Shown here piece by piece: positions 44,142 through 54,095 of a DNA stretch of 64,000 nucleotides. Position 1 is the stretch's first letter. Each line of letters begins with the position of its first letter. Both the position numbers and the translations under genes were made by a program. The stretch covers positions 62,001-126,000 of the forward strand of contig NZ_FUXJ01000010.1 in NCBI RefSeq assembly GCF_900167045.1, in the 5' to 3' direction. The DNA is from Legionella maceachernii. Its GTDB lineage: Bacteria; Pseudomonadota; Gammaproteobacteria; Legionellales; Legionellaceae. The notes beneath the pieces are model-generated. The model searched no databases. It was not told the origin of the DNA and saw nothing but the letters and a program-made list of their open reading frames with translations.

Positions 44142-45230
44142 CTAAGCGAGGACCTCGGATAAATCGTGCTCATGTCGCCAAGGATGACGCTGCAAATAAT
44201 CGGCTGCTTGCATTTCCTGTAATCGGCTTAAAGTGCGTTTAAACTCCTCTTTTACTTCACCTTCAGCATATAAATTTTCTAAAGGGACAGCTGCTGAAAT
44301 AATTAATCGTATTCCCCGATCGTAAAGGACATCAACAAGATGAATTAATAAAAGAGCAAACACCGTATCTTTTTCACCCAGCTGGGGAATACCGCTCACA
44401 AACACCGTATCAAAACGTTCGGCAATTTCTAAATAATCGAGGTTACTGCGCGGCAAATTGCAAATCACTTTAAAGTCGAACCATATTTCTTGTTGGCCAC
44501 ATTTGATAAAAGGGATATCCCGATTTTGAATTTGCAACACGCCATTCTCTTGCACCATGCGCGCTAATCGGTCAAATTGTGCTACTAAAACAGCATCAGT
44601 ATTGTCGTTTAACGGGCACAGATAGGTTTCAATTAATGGCTCTCTACCAAGACGATAATCCCGTGGATGACTTAGACTAATTACTTCACATCGCGTTTGG
44701 ATTAACTTGATAGCGGGTAAAAACCGCTTACGCTGAACTCCGTTAAGGTATAAATCTTCAGGGCGGGTATTCGCAGTCACCACCAAAATAACCCCGTTCG
44801 TCAATAAAGCCTGTAAAAATTCGGCCAAAATCATCGCATAAGCCACATCATGAACAAGAAACTCATCAAAACAAAGCAAACGAATACTTTTGGCAATATC
44901 TGCTGCAATATGGCGCAAAGGATCTTTTTGCCCTTGCCGCAATCGTAATTGCGCATCAATTTGTTGCATGAAATGATGAAAATGAAAACGGGCTTTCTGT
45001 TGTTCACAGGCGTACTGGTAAAATAAATCCATTAGATAGGTTTTTCCTACACCGACAGGGCCGTGTAAATAAATGCCTTTTATCTTTTCTTTTCGCCAAG
45101 GAAACCAGGGTTTAGGTTTGGCTAACTCATCTACGAGCCGCTGCATGGAAAATAAGATCTGCCGCTGTGCAGGATCATCAGCAATATCCCCACGAGCGAT
45201 GGCCGCTTCATAGTGCTCTATTAAGATCAT
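44142..45230 (-). CDS. zapE: ZapE/AFG1-family ATPase
   Basis: A 362-residue P-loop ATPase. Walker A GPVGVGKTYLMDLFY and Walker B LLCFDEFLVHDV are clear, with the family-typical HFHHFMQQID and LVVTANTRPEDLY (sensor) segments. In E. coli ZapE is associated with the division ring and destabilises FtsZ polymers under stress; mitochondrial AFG1 assists respiratory complex turnover. The start overlaps the preceding hydrolase stop (ATGA). Confidence 0.93.
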   Translation of the reverse strand: MILIEHYEAAIARGDIADDPAQRQILFSMQRLVDELAKPKPWFPWRKEKIKGIYLHGPVGVGKTYLMDLFYQYACEQQKARFHFHHFMQQIDAQLRLRQGQKDPLRHIAADIAKSIRLLCFDEFLVHDVAYAMILAEFLQALLTNGVILVVTANTRPEDLYLNGVQRKRFLPAIKLIQTRCEVISLSHPRDYRLGREPLIETYLCPLNDNTDAVLVAQFDRLARMVQENGVLQIQNRDIPFIKCGQQEIWFDFKVICNLPRSNLDYLEIAERFDTVFVSGIPQLGEKDTVFALLLIHLVDVLYDRGIRLIISAAVPLENLYAEGEVKEEFKRTLSRLQEMQAADYLQRHPWRHEHDLSEVLA

Positions 45231-45886
45231 GGTAGGGCAACCTGTGCTGAAATGGATTTAACAAGTTGCTCCTTAAGTTCAATCAACTTGCCATGAAAAA
45301 AATGGCTTGTTTCTGCAAAACGATGCACAGCTAAGGGAGGAGAAAATGCGGTTGCGAACTCAAGCACGAGGGATAAAGGCACCACTTCATCCTCATCTCC
45401 CTGCAAAATCAACCAGGGGTGAGGGGTAGCCAATTCACGATAGTCGTAGTGGTGTACCGGAGGTGCAATGGTAATTAATAATTTAGACTCAGCACGAGCT
45501 GCAGCGCGATACGCCACATAGGAGCCAAATGAAAAACCAGCAAAGATAAATTGTGCTGTAGGTATTTCTTCCTGGCAAAGACGCATTAGGGCCAACATGT
45601 CTTCACTTTCTCCTTCCCCTGCATCATATACACCCTCTGATTGACCAACCCCGCGAAAATTAAATCGCAAACTGGGAATCGCTAACTCTTTACAAGCACG
45701 CGCCATGGTCGTGACCACTTTATTATTCATCGTGCCACCCTGTAATGAATGAGGATGTCCAAGCAGGGCAATACAGTAGGTCGTTGCATTGGGTGGCATG
45801 GTTAATACTGCTTCTAACTGGCCAATTAAACCCGTAAACAAGAAAGAATGCTCTCCTGGCGTGTGTAATTTATCAATAAGGATCAT
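45227..45886 (-). CDS. Alpha/beta hydrolase
   Basis: A 219-residue serine hydrolase of the COG2945-like family. The nucleophile elbow is GFSFGSYVAY (Ser in FSFGS). The acid LQGDEDEVVP and the histidine region ETSHFFHGKL complete a plausible triad. The RGVGQSEGVYDAGEGE segment is typical of this family. The start at 45886 is favoured by GAGG 7 bp upstream; in-frame Met codons at 45898 and 45925 are less well supported. Substrate unknown. It is translationally coupled to zapE. Confidence 0.85.
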   Translation of the reverse strand: MILIDKLHTPGEHSFLFTGLIGQLEAVLTMPPNATTYCIALLGHPHSLQGGTMNNKVVTTMARACKELAIPSLRFNFRGVGQSEGVYDAGEGESEDMLALMRLCQEEIPTAQFIFAGFSFGSYVAYRAAARAESKLLITIAPPVHHYDYRELATPHPWLILQGDEDEVVPLSLVLEFATAFSPPLAVHRFAETSHFFHGKLIELKEQLVKSISAQVALP

Positions 45887-46053
45887 AAAATGCCTCATTT
45901 TCAAAAAACAGAAATCATAACTCATCTTGCATTTTCATGCGCGTCCTTTATGATCACAATCAACAATGGCCGGCTTATTTGGTTATTGTAGCGCATCGAC
46001 TTATTTATAAGCGGTGACCTTTTAAATAATTACTTTTTGGAGGACTTGATCCC

Positions 46054-46128
46054 ATGAGACAGGTACCTATTTTTTTACACCTTCCACTCTTTCATCTGTC
46101 ATTTTCTAGTTTGAGGAGGACAGCATGA
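46054..46128 (+). CDS. Small upstream ORF coupled to panB
   Basis: A 24-codon ORF (begins MRQVPIFLHLP, ends SSLRRTA) with an excellent GGAGGA site 9 bp before its ATG. Its TGA overlaps the panB ATG (ATGA). Its last codons contain a second GAGGAGGA, the panB ribosome site, so ribosomes finishing the small ORF could hand over to panB. It may be a leader peptide that tunes panB, or a small hydrophobic protein. It is too short to call by family. Confidence 0.55.
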   Translation: MRQVPIFLHLPLFHLSFSSLRRTA

Positions 46129-46913
46129 AACTTCATGATTTTAAAAGAAAAAAGCAACTGCAAAGTAAAATCAGTATGTTGACTTGTTATGATTATCCTT
46201 CGGCTCGCATTATCGCTGAATCAAATATCGATTGCGTTCTAGTGGGCGATTCAGTCGCTATGGCAGTGCACGGTCATCCAACAACCATTATGGCCACTAT
46301 CGATATGATGGAGCTTCATACGCAAGCAGTCGCACGCGGATTGACCACTCATTTTTTAATTTCTGACCTCCCTTTCCTAGGTCACCGCGCATCACTGGCT
46401 GAAACGATTGCTAATGTAAAACGCCTTCTACAAGCCGGAGCGCAGGCAGTAAAAATCGAAGGCGGTGATCCAGATACTTGCCAAACCATTGCTTACCTTG
46501 TTGCTGCGGGTATTCCTATCATTGGACACATTGGTTTAACCCCTCAATCCATCCATCAATTGGGCGGCTACAAAGTGCAGGGGAGAGAGCAAGATCAAGC
46601 AGCGCTTTTGCTGCAACAAGCCAGAAATTTGGAGGCTGCAGGGTGTTTTGCATTAGTCATTGAATGCGTACCACAGCAATTGGCAAAAACAATCACCGAT
46701 TCTTTAGCTATTCCCACCATTGGTATTGGTGCAGGAGTCCACACGGATGGCCAAGTTTTGGTTTGGCATGATCTCTTAGGATTACAAACCGAGTTCAAAC
46801 TAAAATTTGTAAAGCAGTATTCGCAAGCAAAAGAAATGGTGCTGACGGCGATCAATGCTTATGCACAAGAGGTGCATAAAGCAGAATTCCCAACGGAAGA
46901 GCAAGCCTTTTAA
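46125..46913 (+). CDS. panB: 3-Methyl-2-oxobutanoate hydroxymethyltransferase
   Basis: A 262-residue enzyme, standard length, that makes ketopantoate from alpha-ketoisovalerate using methylene-tetrahydrofolate. The N-terminal MLTCYDYPSARI, VLVGDSVAMAVHGHPTT (metal-binding Asp) and the AGAQAVKIEGG and IPIIGHIGLTPQSIHQLGG blocks are family signatures. Strong GAGGAGG ribosome site. Confidence 0.96.
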   Translation: MKLHDFKRKKQLQSKISMLTCYDYPSARIIAESNIDCVLVGDSVAMAVHGHPTTIMATIDMMELHTQAVARGLTTHFLISDLPFLGHRASLAETIANVKRLLQAGAQAVKIEGGDPDTCQTIAYLVAAGIPIIGHIGLTPQSIHQLGGYKVQGREQDQAALLLQQARNLEAAGCFALVIECVPQQLAKTITDSLAIPTIGIGAGVHTDGQVLVWHDLLGLQTEFKLKFVKQYSQAKEMVLTAINAYAQEVHKAEFPTEEQAF

Positions 46914-47027
46914 GTGAGGAGCCCGGTGCAGGCACAGCCTCTCTGCCGTGAATTAGAGTACCCCTGCACCTGGAACGCAGCTTTTTCAATGAATTGGCTC
47001 AATTTTCGAGATCAACCAGGAGTTTTT

Positions 47028-47789
47028 ATGCAAGTTTTTCATGATCTTCACGAATGGATAAGCGTTCGCGAAGATTTATCACCCCATATGTCTATTGGTT
47101 TTGTTCCCACCATGGGTAATTTACATGCGGGACATCGTTCATTAGTGACTTTTTCCAAGCAAGAAAATGATTATACTATTGCCAGTATCTTCATCAATCC
47201 AACTCAATTTAATCAGCCAGAGGACTTTACCAACTACCCTCGGACTCTAGCTGCCGACCTAGAATTGCTTGAGCAGGCAGGCGTGGATTTTTGTATCTTA
47301 CCGAGTGAACAAGCCATGTACGCAGACAGCTATCGCTATCAGTTACAAGAGACCCAACTTTGCCAACGAATGGAAGGAAAGCAAAGGCCCGGCCATTTTA
47401 ATGGCGTTCTGACTGTCGTCATGAAATTACTTAATCTTGCTAGGCCACATCGCGCTTATTTTGGCGAGAAAGATTACCAACAATACCTCCTCATTCGTGA
47501 CATGGTAGCCGCTTTTTTTATGAACACTGAAATCAAAGCCTGCCCTACTATCCGTGAAGCAAGTGGCCTTGCTTACAGCTCTCGAAACAATCGGCTTTCT
47601 ACTGCACAACGCGTTGAAGCAGAACAATTTGCTAAGATTTTTCATCAAAAAAAATCCTGCGAACACCTTATCGAAGAACTGAAAAGTCACAATATCACGG
47701 TTGAGTATGTCGAAGAATATGAAGGAAGACGCTTCGCTGCAGTGCGAATCGGCGACATTCGGTTAATTGATAACTATGAGTTGTTATAG
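47028..47789 (+). CDS. panC: Pantothenate synthetase
   Basis: A 253-residue enzyme that joins pantoate and beta-alanine with ATP. The conserved start [15 protein letters not shown] and [14 protein letters not shown] (HIGH-like) fix the start at 47028, with CAGGAG 6 bp upstream, although the frame is open back to the panB stop. [24 protein letters not shown] and YSSRNNRLS are present. It is 114 bp after panB and slightly shorter than the usual 280 residues, the loss being at the C-terminus. A panD (aspartate decarboxylase) gene is not adjacent. Confidence 0.95.
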   Translation: MQVFHDLHEWISVREDLSPHMSIGFVPTMGNLHAGHRSLVTFSKQENDYTIASIFINPTQFNQPEDFTNYPRTLAADLELLEQAGVDFCILPSEQAMYADSYRYQLQETQLCQRMEGKQRPGHFNGVLTVVMKLLNLARPHRAYFGEKDYQQYLLIRDMVAAFFMNTEIKACPTIREASGLAYSSRNNRLSTAQRVEAEQFAKIFHQKKSCEHLIEELKSHNITVEYVEEYEGRRFAAVRIGDIRLIDNYELL

Positions 47790-48057
47790 GTCCTTTTTTT
47801 TATTCTTATTTAAAAAATAAATCTGCCTAGCCTCATCCACTATAAATTCAACCGTACCTGCATTGGTGTAACCTGATGTTTTGGCAGCCTTGATGACCAT
47901 AAAATAGCTCTCGAGTCTGTTCGTCTAATTGAGGAGAAGGCGTCTTCTGTTATAGCAAGGATGCGATTGACATTTCTCACTATGCACTTAGGGTTTGACT
48001 ATACTAATTAGTAGTATGTAAAAGAACGCTATTTTTAATCTGGAGGCAAATGAATTA

Positions 48058-50442
48058 ATGGACCTAAATTCTCCAAAGAAAGTAGCCTTCTTTTTTCAAC
48101 ATAAAAATGGAAACTCTCTTTTAACTACTAAGATTCTTGCGGACCAAATTCGTTTGTTCTATACGCAAAACTCTTTTGGCATAATCATTCATTTTTTGGC
48201 AGCAATTTTTCTCGCCATTTCATTATGGAATGTGACTTCTCATCGTCTTGTTCTGTCCTGGTTATTTTATATGTTTGTTATCTATACCGCTTGGTATATA
48301 ACCACTTACTATTATCGTCAGAATCAAAATTTAGTGACAAAGTACACTTGGTTCTTACTTCTTGCATTTTTTGCATTTTTTGCGGGCATAGGATGGGGAA
48401 TTAGCGGTTCCGTGCTGATTCCTGTCAACAACCTTCTGCATCAAACTTTTGTGCTGATTATTCTCTTTGCAATAACGGCGGGTTCGATTCCTTTTTTTTC
48501 TCCAATTACACTCATTTATGCCCTTTTTCTTTTTCCAGCCATCCTCCCTTTTATTATTTGGTTATTTATGCAAGGAGAGGTATATATTCTTTTAGGGTTG
48601 TGTGGACTTATCTATGTACCCACTATTTTTGCCTGTTGTTACTATGTGAATAAATTTTTAATTAATACACTAGCCCTGCGCTATAAAAACATTAATTTGG
48701 ACACGCTTAATCAATTGCTCGAGGAGCGCGTTACTAAACGTGCGAATGAATTAGAAAGAGCTCTCGCGATTACCAAGTCAACCCTGGAATCCACAGCAGA
48801 CGGTATTTTAGTCGTTGATCTCAAAGGCCATGTGGAATATTACAATCAAAAATTTTTGGACATGTGGCAAATACCTCATCTATTTACTACAAATCCCAAT
48901 TTACAATTATTTATTAATGAAGCCTTAAAACAAATTAGCAATCCTAATGAATTCCTAAAGATATTAGAAGAAAATACCAGTCATCCGTCACATGAGAGTT
49001 TTGACGAAATTGTTATTGACGAAAGTCGAGTGTTTGAATGGTATGCCAAACCCCATTGGATGCGCAATTTAATTGTGGGTAGAACCTGGAGTTTTCGGGA
49101 CATTACGTTAAGAAAACAAATGGAACAACAACTGTCTTTTCAAGCCAACCATGACCTCTTGACAGGATTACCCAATAGAACCTTACTCTACGATCGTATC
49201 AATCAGGGTATTGCTTACGCTAAACGATACCAAACCAAATTATTTTTGCTATTCCTTGATATCGATAATTTTAAATTAATCAATGATAATCTTGGCCACA
49301 ATATAGGGGATATTTTGCTAAAAGAGATCGCCAAACGGTTAACCAAAAATACCCGTGAAAGCGATACTGTAGCTCGCTTTGGTGGCGATGAATTCATCGT
49401 TTTATTTATCACGAATAAATACAGCGATGTCATTAAGTTAACCCAAAAAATGCTGGCTACTGTGACAACACCAATGCAACTTTCTCATCAGGAAATCGTA
49501 GTGACTGCTAGCATTGGTGTAAGCCTTTATCCCAAAGATGGTACTGACGCCGCTACTTTGCTTAAAAATGCAGACATTGCAATGTATCTTGCTAAAAATC
49601 AAGGTCGCAATAATTTCAAATTGTATGATCAGTCCATGAAAAGACACACTGAAAAAAGCTTAGCGGTGCAAATTGAGCTGCGTAATGCCTTAGCCAATAA
49701 TGAATTTTTCCTTCTTTACCAACCAACAATTGACTTAAAAAATGGACAAATTATTGGTGTCGAGGCGTTGATTCGTTGGAAACATCCTAGAAAAGGGGTC
49801 ATACATCCTCTGCAATTCATTCCCATCGCTGAGGAATCGAGAATTATTGTGCCTTTAGGCGAATGGGTTTTTCGCAATGCTTGCTTACAAAATAAGATTT
49901 GGCAAAACATGGGACTTAAGCCAGTTTATGTGGCAATTAATGTATCAGGAGTCCAATTGACGCGAGAGAACTTTGTTGACCAAATTGAACTTGCCTTAGA
50001 TGAATCACAACTTGATCCGCAATACGTGGAAGTCGAATTAACAGAAAGCACCATCATGGATGCTAAAAAGCAAAATTTGCACACTCTTAAGCAGATAACC
50101 GCCATGGGAATTCATTTAGCGATTGATGATTTTGGTACAGGCTACTCAAGCTTAAATTACTTACGTGCATTCCCAATTTCTAAACTTAAAATTGATCAAT
50201 CTTTTGTGCAAAACTGCCTCCAGGATACGAGCGATACTTCCCTGGTTGAAGCCATTATTGCAATGGGGCATGGCTTAAAACTTAAGGTTCTTGCGGAGGG
50301 AATTGAAACGGTTGAACAGTTACGTTTCCTGAAGCAATGCGATTGCGACGAGGGTCAAGGCTTCTTATATGGACAACCCATGAGTGCAAAAGCTTTTGCC
50401 AAACTGCTGAGCAGCAATTTGCAATACGACCATGAAAATTAA
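48058..50442 (+). CDS. Membrane PAS-GGDEF-EAL cyclic-di-GMP protein
   Basis: A 794-residue protein. Five or six hydrophobic segments lie between residues 38 and 215, then a PAS-like domain (about 235-345), a diguanylate cyclase domain with intact GGDEF at 442-446 and an RESD inhibition site 5 residues before it, then an EAL phosphodiesterase domain with EAL at 569-571, AINVSG, ELTES, DDFGTGYSS, LKIDQSFV and AEGIET. Both catalytic sets look complete, so synthesis and breakdown of cyclic-di-GMP are both possible. GGAGG lies upstream. It is a probable sensor of membrane or PAS ligand state, convergent with the PriC-like gene. Confidence 0.95.
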   Translation: MDLNSPKKVAFFFQHKNGNSLLTTKILADQIRLFYTQNSFGIIIHFLAAIFLAISLWNVTSHRLVLSWLFYMFVIYTAWYITTYYYRQNQNLVTKYTWFLLLAFFAFFAGIGWGISGSVLIPVNNLLHQTFVLIILFAITAGSIPFFSPITLIYALFLFPAILPFIIWLFMQGEVYILLGLCGLIYVPTIFACCYYVNKFLINTLALRYKNINLDTLNQLLEERVTKRANELERALAITKSTLESTADGILVVDLKGHVEYYNQKFLDMWQIPHLFTTNPNLQLFINEALKQISNPNEFLKILEENTSHPSHESFDEIVIDESRVFEWYAKPHWMRNLIVGRTWSFRDITLRKQMEQQLSFQANHDLLTGLPNRTLLYDRINQGIAYAKRYQTKLFLLFLDIDNFKLINDNLGHNIGDILLKEIAKRLTKNTRESDTVARFGGDEFIVLFITNKYSDVIKLTQKMLATVTTPMQLSHQEIVVTASIGVSLYPKDGTDAATLLKNADIAMYLAKNQGRNNFKLYDQSMKRHTEKSLAVQIELRNALANNEFFLLYQPTIDLKNGQIIGVEALIRWKHPRKGVIHPLQFIPIAEESRIIVPLGEWVFRNACLQNKIWQNMGLKPVYVAINVSGVQLTRENFVDQIELALDESQLDPQYVEVELTESTIMDAKKQNLHTLKQITAMGIHLAIDDFGTGYSSLNYLRAFPISKLKIDQSFVQNCLQDTSDTSLVEAIIAMGHGLKLKVLAEGIETVEQLRFLKQCDCDEGQGFLYGQPMSAKAFAKLLSSNLQYDHEN

Positions 50443-50447
50443 AAAGC

Positions 50448-50966
50448 CTACCCACGGGCAAATGTTTCTTGCGCCAACGTTAAGCGTTTTTCCACTTCGC
50501 CTAGTTCAACCTTGAGTTGCAAGACGGCTTCGATATTTCCTTTATTTTGCAGCTGTTGCAGCGTTCTAGCCATGGCTTCTCGCTGCGCTGTTAGGCGATG
50601 AATCTCTTGCTCCAAAGACTGTAGCCATTGCTGACGAGTGCTTATGCTGTTAATACCGAAATTTGGTCTTTCTTCCACTTTTGGTTTATTTGCTTGTAAT
50701 TGACACAGTGTGACGAGGACAGTAATTTTTTGTTGGATTCGCTGGGCCAGATAATACGCACTCAATGGGGTTCTTTTCTCGGCTAAAGCTTGGATATCTT
50801 CTTTAATTTCGTTAATACACGTTGCAGCGGTCATTTCTAGGCGTGGCCGGAATAATCCTTTGGGCAGGGAGGTCATAGAAAGAGCAGTACCGAGAGCGCT
50901 TATTTTCCATTCCAGCTCGGGTAATCGGGAAGCCAATTCTTGCAATAAAGTCTGATTATCCATCAC
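50448..50966 (-). CDS. PriC-like primosomal protein
   Basis: A 172-residue helical protein. An LPKGLFRPR segment near residue 55 and the C-terminal helix with EAMARTLQQ and LKVELGEVEKRLTLAQETF match the PriC pattern, in which a basic N-terminal part binds DNA/SSB and a long C-terminal helix ends the protein. PriC helps reload DnaB at stalled forks. It follows the permease gene by 7 bp on the same strand. The assignment is by motif resemblance only. Confidence 0.65.
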   Translation of the reverse strand: MMDNQTLLQELASRLPELEWKISALGTALSMTSLPKGLFRPRLEMTAATCINEIKEDIQALAEKRTPLSAYYLAQRIQQKITVLVTLCQLQANKPKVEERPNFGINSISTRQQWLQSLEQEIHRLTAQREAMARTLQQLQNKGNIEAVLQLKVELGEVEKRLTLAQETFARG

Positions 50967-50973
50967 TTGTGAT

Positions 50974-52398
50974 TTAAGCAGGCTCAGTTTCTAATTGTTG
51001 TTGCTGCTGCAAAGCCAGGACTCGAGCTTGATGCCAAGAGCATATAAAAGGAGGTAAGCACATTAAAATAAGCCCCACTATCAGCGTTGTTTCATAACGG
51101 CCGATACTACCCACATTAATACCATCAGGAGGCATAAAGCTTACAACTAACGTGGTTAACGCACCTATAACCCCCACACCGCCAACCAGCAGCATCCCCA
51201 ATAACCCTCCGGGAATACGAAATGCCCTTGGTTGTTCAGGAGCGCTCAAACGTAATTTGATAGCAGCAGCAAACATCAGTAGATACATTAACATGTACAA
51301 CTGAGCAGCCAAAGCCGTTAATAACCAATAAGAACCGTTGACTGTAGGCATGAACAGAAAAAGAGCCGACAAAATAGTCACAATAACGGCCTGCGAAATG
51401 AGCATCACCACAGGTGCACCATGTCGATTAGCCCGTTGAAATAATTCGGGTAGATTGCCATCTTCAGCAGCCACTAATAATCCTTTGGTGGGGGCAATAA
51501 TCCAATTACTTACGCCTCCGAGCCCTCCCATGACCAACATGACAGCTACGATTGGCATGAACCAGACTAAATGGTATTTGGAGAAAAAAGCATCAAAGGC
51601 CTGCATAATCCCGGCAACTAAATTAATTTCTTGTTGTGGCAATACCACTGCAATCGCAAGAGAACCTAAAACAAGCGTGCTTAATATAATGAACACCGAA
51701 TAGACCAGCGCGCGGGGAAAAGCGTGCTGCGGGTTATCCACATCATTGGCATGTACGGTAGCAATTTCAATTCCACAAAAAGACATCATGATTGCGGTAA
51801 GAGAAACCCAGAGTGATTTATCTTGCCAATGCGGACTAATACTTTGCGAGTCAAATTGCACCTGTAAAGGATTACCACCGAGCACCCACGCAGTCCCTAA
51901 GCCAATGATTAAAGCCATGGGCAACAATAAACCTGACAAGGCGCAAACATTACTGAACAAGGCTGAAGAGCGCATACCCCTTAAATTGACCAAGGTAGCT
52001 CCCCAAAAAGCACTGACAATGACTGCCCAGAGAAACCAAGGGTTAGATGCCAAAGACGGATTAATAAGATATCCCACCGTTCCCGCGACAAAAGATAAAA
52101 TCGTTGGGTACCAAATGACGTTTTCAATCCACTGCAACCATATGGCTAAAAATCCAGTTTGTTTACCAAAGGCTTCTTTAACCCAAATGTAGATGCCACC
52201 TTGTTTTGGCCAACCTGAAGCCAGTTCTGCAGAAACCAATGCGGTGGGAATTAAGAAAAACAAAGCCCCTAAAATGAAGAAGGAAATTAACTGACTACCA
52301 AACAAGGCGGTGGCAGGCAAATTGCGAATACTATCCACCGAACCGACAGTAATCATCGTTAGGCTAAAAATGGTCAATGCGTGCTTGTTAGAATTCAT
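50974..52398 (-). CDS. APC-family amino acid permease
   Basis: A 474-residue inner-membrane carrier with 12 hydrophobic segments. The early helix reads LTMITVGSVDSIRNLPATA; the family-typical AELASGWPKQGGIYIWVKEAFG segment follows. The PKQGGIYIW/FG block is characteristic of the glutamate:GABA antiporter-like and AdiC-like branch. Legionella lives on amino acids, so such carriers are common. Substrate not assigned. It continues on the minus strand into the PriC-like gene, 7 bp away. Confidence 0.9.
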   Translation of the reverse strand: MNSNKHALTIFSLTMITVGSVDSIRNLPATALFGSQLISFFILGALFFLIPTALVSAELASGWPKQGGIYIWVKEAFGKQTGFLAIWLQWIENVIWYPTILSFVAGTVGYLINPSLASNPWFLWAVIVSAFWGATLVNLRGMRSSALFSNVCALSGLLLPMALIIGLGTAWVLGGNPLQVQFDSQSISPHWQDKSLWVSLTAIMMSFCGIEIATVHANDVDNPQHAFPRALVYSVFIILSTLVLGSLAIAVVLPQQEINLVAGIMQAFDAFFSKYHLVWFMPIVAVMLVMGGLGGVSNWIIAPTKGLLVAAEDGNLPELFQRANRHGAPVVMLISQAVIVTILSALFLFMPTVNGSYWLLTALAAQLYMLMYLLMFAAAIKLRLSAPEQPRAFRIPGGLLGMLLVGGVGVIGALTTLVVSFMPPDGINVGSIGRYETTLIVGLILMCLPPFICSWHQARVLALQQQQQLETEPA

Positions 52399-52776
52399 TG
52401 CATTCCTTCTCTGCTGTTACAAGTACTGCCTGTGTCCCTCTAAGTACAGGGAGTAGGTTGAGCCTTAGCCCAAACATGATCATTAAAATGTTGAGCCAAG
52501 GCTCAACTTACCGAAACTTCATTGTAACGGGATAAACTTAAGATAACCTTAATAATCGTGTAAAAAATAGTCAAACCTGCTTTACTCTACTCGAGTCCGA
52601 TTGGTTTGTAAATCACAAGTTTAGAAAGAGAACACAATGAGGCCATTATCTTAAACAAAATGGAATCACTTATCTCTTTTCTTATTCTATTGTTCCGCAT
52701 GGATAAGCCGCAGGTATAAGAAAAGGATAAGCGATGATAAAGGAAATTTCCTCATAGTGTTTGCAAGGTGGTGTAA
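52399..52776. other. Intergenic region, no gene
   Basis: A 378-bp gap between two minus-strand genes, containing the palindrome at 52454-52510. The remainder is AT-rich and shows no ORF or RNA gene; it presumably includes the permease promoter. Confidence 0.4.
52454..52510. repeat. Palindrome of the AGTAGGTTG-type family
   Basis: taggttgagccttagcccaa is mirrored by ttgagccaaggctcaactta (17 of 20 positions pair) around a 17-bp loop. A shorter related hairpin with the same AGTAGGTTG core lies at 57669-57700, so this looks like a dispersed repeat. Confidence 0.6.
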
Positions 52777-53775
52777 TTACATTCTCATTTCTATGGCCTT
52801 GTGGAATGCATCTGCCAACTCGCTGCGATTAGAGTCTTCGCCTTCTTTAATATCAAGTGTGCGGGCTTGAAAACGGCCAAAGTAATAATGAGCATCGGGC
52901 TCATGTCCCATCTCGGACGAAGTACTTGGAGGCGGGAGCTCTATATAACCCCTGTTTTCTCTGAGGTTATAATGTTTTTTCTCATGATGTTCGCTCATTT
53001 TTGCATGAGCCTCTTGATCAGTCTTAAGCTGGTCGATTAATTGCCCATAACTGCCTCTACAGTCTTGGACATCTTCTGCAACTGTTTGCGCAAAGGCAAG
53101 CTTTTGCTCAGAAAGCTCATGATTGCGAAATATAAAAGTGATTAATTGTTGCAACCAGCTGGTTCTTGAATGCACATAATCCAGGAACGGCTGATAGAGT
53201 TTTTGTTTAACTTCGCGAGAAAGTTCACTTCTGGACTCGAGTGGCTCTTCACCGTACTCTCTTTTTAAATGAGCCACAAGATTCGCTGTAGCCGAATCCA
53301 GAGCTTTGTCATGTTCCCAGAGCTCTATTGCCTCGCGAATCGTACCCTCTGTTTGATTTAGTAAGATTTTCTTTAAACTTTCTAAATCAGCAATAGCGGT
53401 TTTGGCACTGGGTTTGAACCAATTCAATGGGTTGAACCACTTCCATATTGAATTAAGCTGGCTTAACCGTTGGTTAATCTCATCTACCGCGGTAAAAACC
53501 CTGTCTTCTACAATAAATTGCTTCCGAAGCTCTTCGCTAATTGTATTGATAAAAACTAGAGCTTTCCCCTCTTCTGCTGCATCCGCTTGTCTTTTTGCTT
53601 CGTCATAGATTCCATAAGCAATAAAAGGATTGTACTGTTCTTTCATTTGATGTTCATGGGCTTTTTTATACGCATCTAAAAAAGGGATATTCGCTTCCAC
53701 TTTTTGTCCTAACATATAACCATTGACTGCTTTTTGAATAAGGTCAGATAAATCTTTTTTCGATAAATGGGCCAT
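52777..53775 (-). CDS. Unknown helical protein, possible effector
   Basis: A 332-residue soluble, charged, mostly helical protein with no signal peptide. The middle contains IWKWFNPLNWFKPSAKTAI and later WLQQLITFIF, both short hydrophobic patches. The C-terminal 20 residues begin KEGED and contain several Ser and Glu, a composition seen in Dot/Icm export signals. It is isolated between AT-rich gaps, which fits acquired genes. No family is recognised. Confidence 0.55.
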   Translation of the reverse strand: MAHLSKKDLSDLIQKAVNGYMLGQKVEANIPFLDAYKKAHEHQMKEQYNPFIAYGIYDEAKRQADAAEEGKALVFINTISEELRKQFIVEDRVFTAVDEINQRLSQLNSIWKWFNPLNWFKPSAKTAIADLESLKKILLNQTEGTIREAIELWEHDKALDSATANLVAHLKREYGEEPLESRSELSREVKQKLYQPFLDYVHSRTSWLQQLITFIFRNHELSEQKLAFAQTVAEDVQDCRGSYGQLIDQLKTDQEAHAKMSEHHEKKHYNLRENRGYIELPPPSTSSEMGHEPDAHYYFGRFQARTLDIKEGEDSNRSELADAFHKAIEMRM

Positions 53776-54095
53776 TTTGTTTCCTTGAAATCTAAATTAA
53801 AAACAACCAGATTTGGAGGACCTATTTTACCTCAAAAGTAACAAAAAAGGCCAATTATTTATTATTTGTATTTTTTGCAATTATTTTAATCAAATATACA
53901 TTCATTTTTATTTCCCTTTTAATTGATTTTTATTGACTCATCCCACACTTCGTGAACTCTTTATTAAGACTAATTGACTCTTGTTCCATTTGAAGATAGT
54001 TTGTTTTAATGACAACAATTTTTCCCTAAATTTAAGCCATACCACCCAATTAAATGCGGTCAATAACTAGGGGGAAGTTTGGCAACCCATACCCA
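53776..54095. other. AT-rich divergent gap
   Basis: About 320 bp between divergent genes, very AT-rich, with no ORF, RNA gene or clear operator. A GGGGGAAG run at 54069-54076 is too far (19 bp) to be an ideal ribosome site for the antiporter. Confidence 0.4.

Noticed and set aside
46914-47027. N-terminal extension of panC back to the panB stop
   Set aside because: The frame is open but the family start and a good ribosome site are at 47028; the extra residues look non-protein-like.
48002-48013. 12-bp palindrome tactaattagta upstream of the GGDEF-EAL gene
   Set aside because: It is a plausible operator core but too short and AT-rich to be more than chance without conservation.
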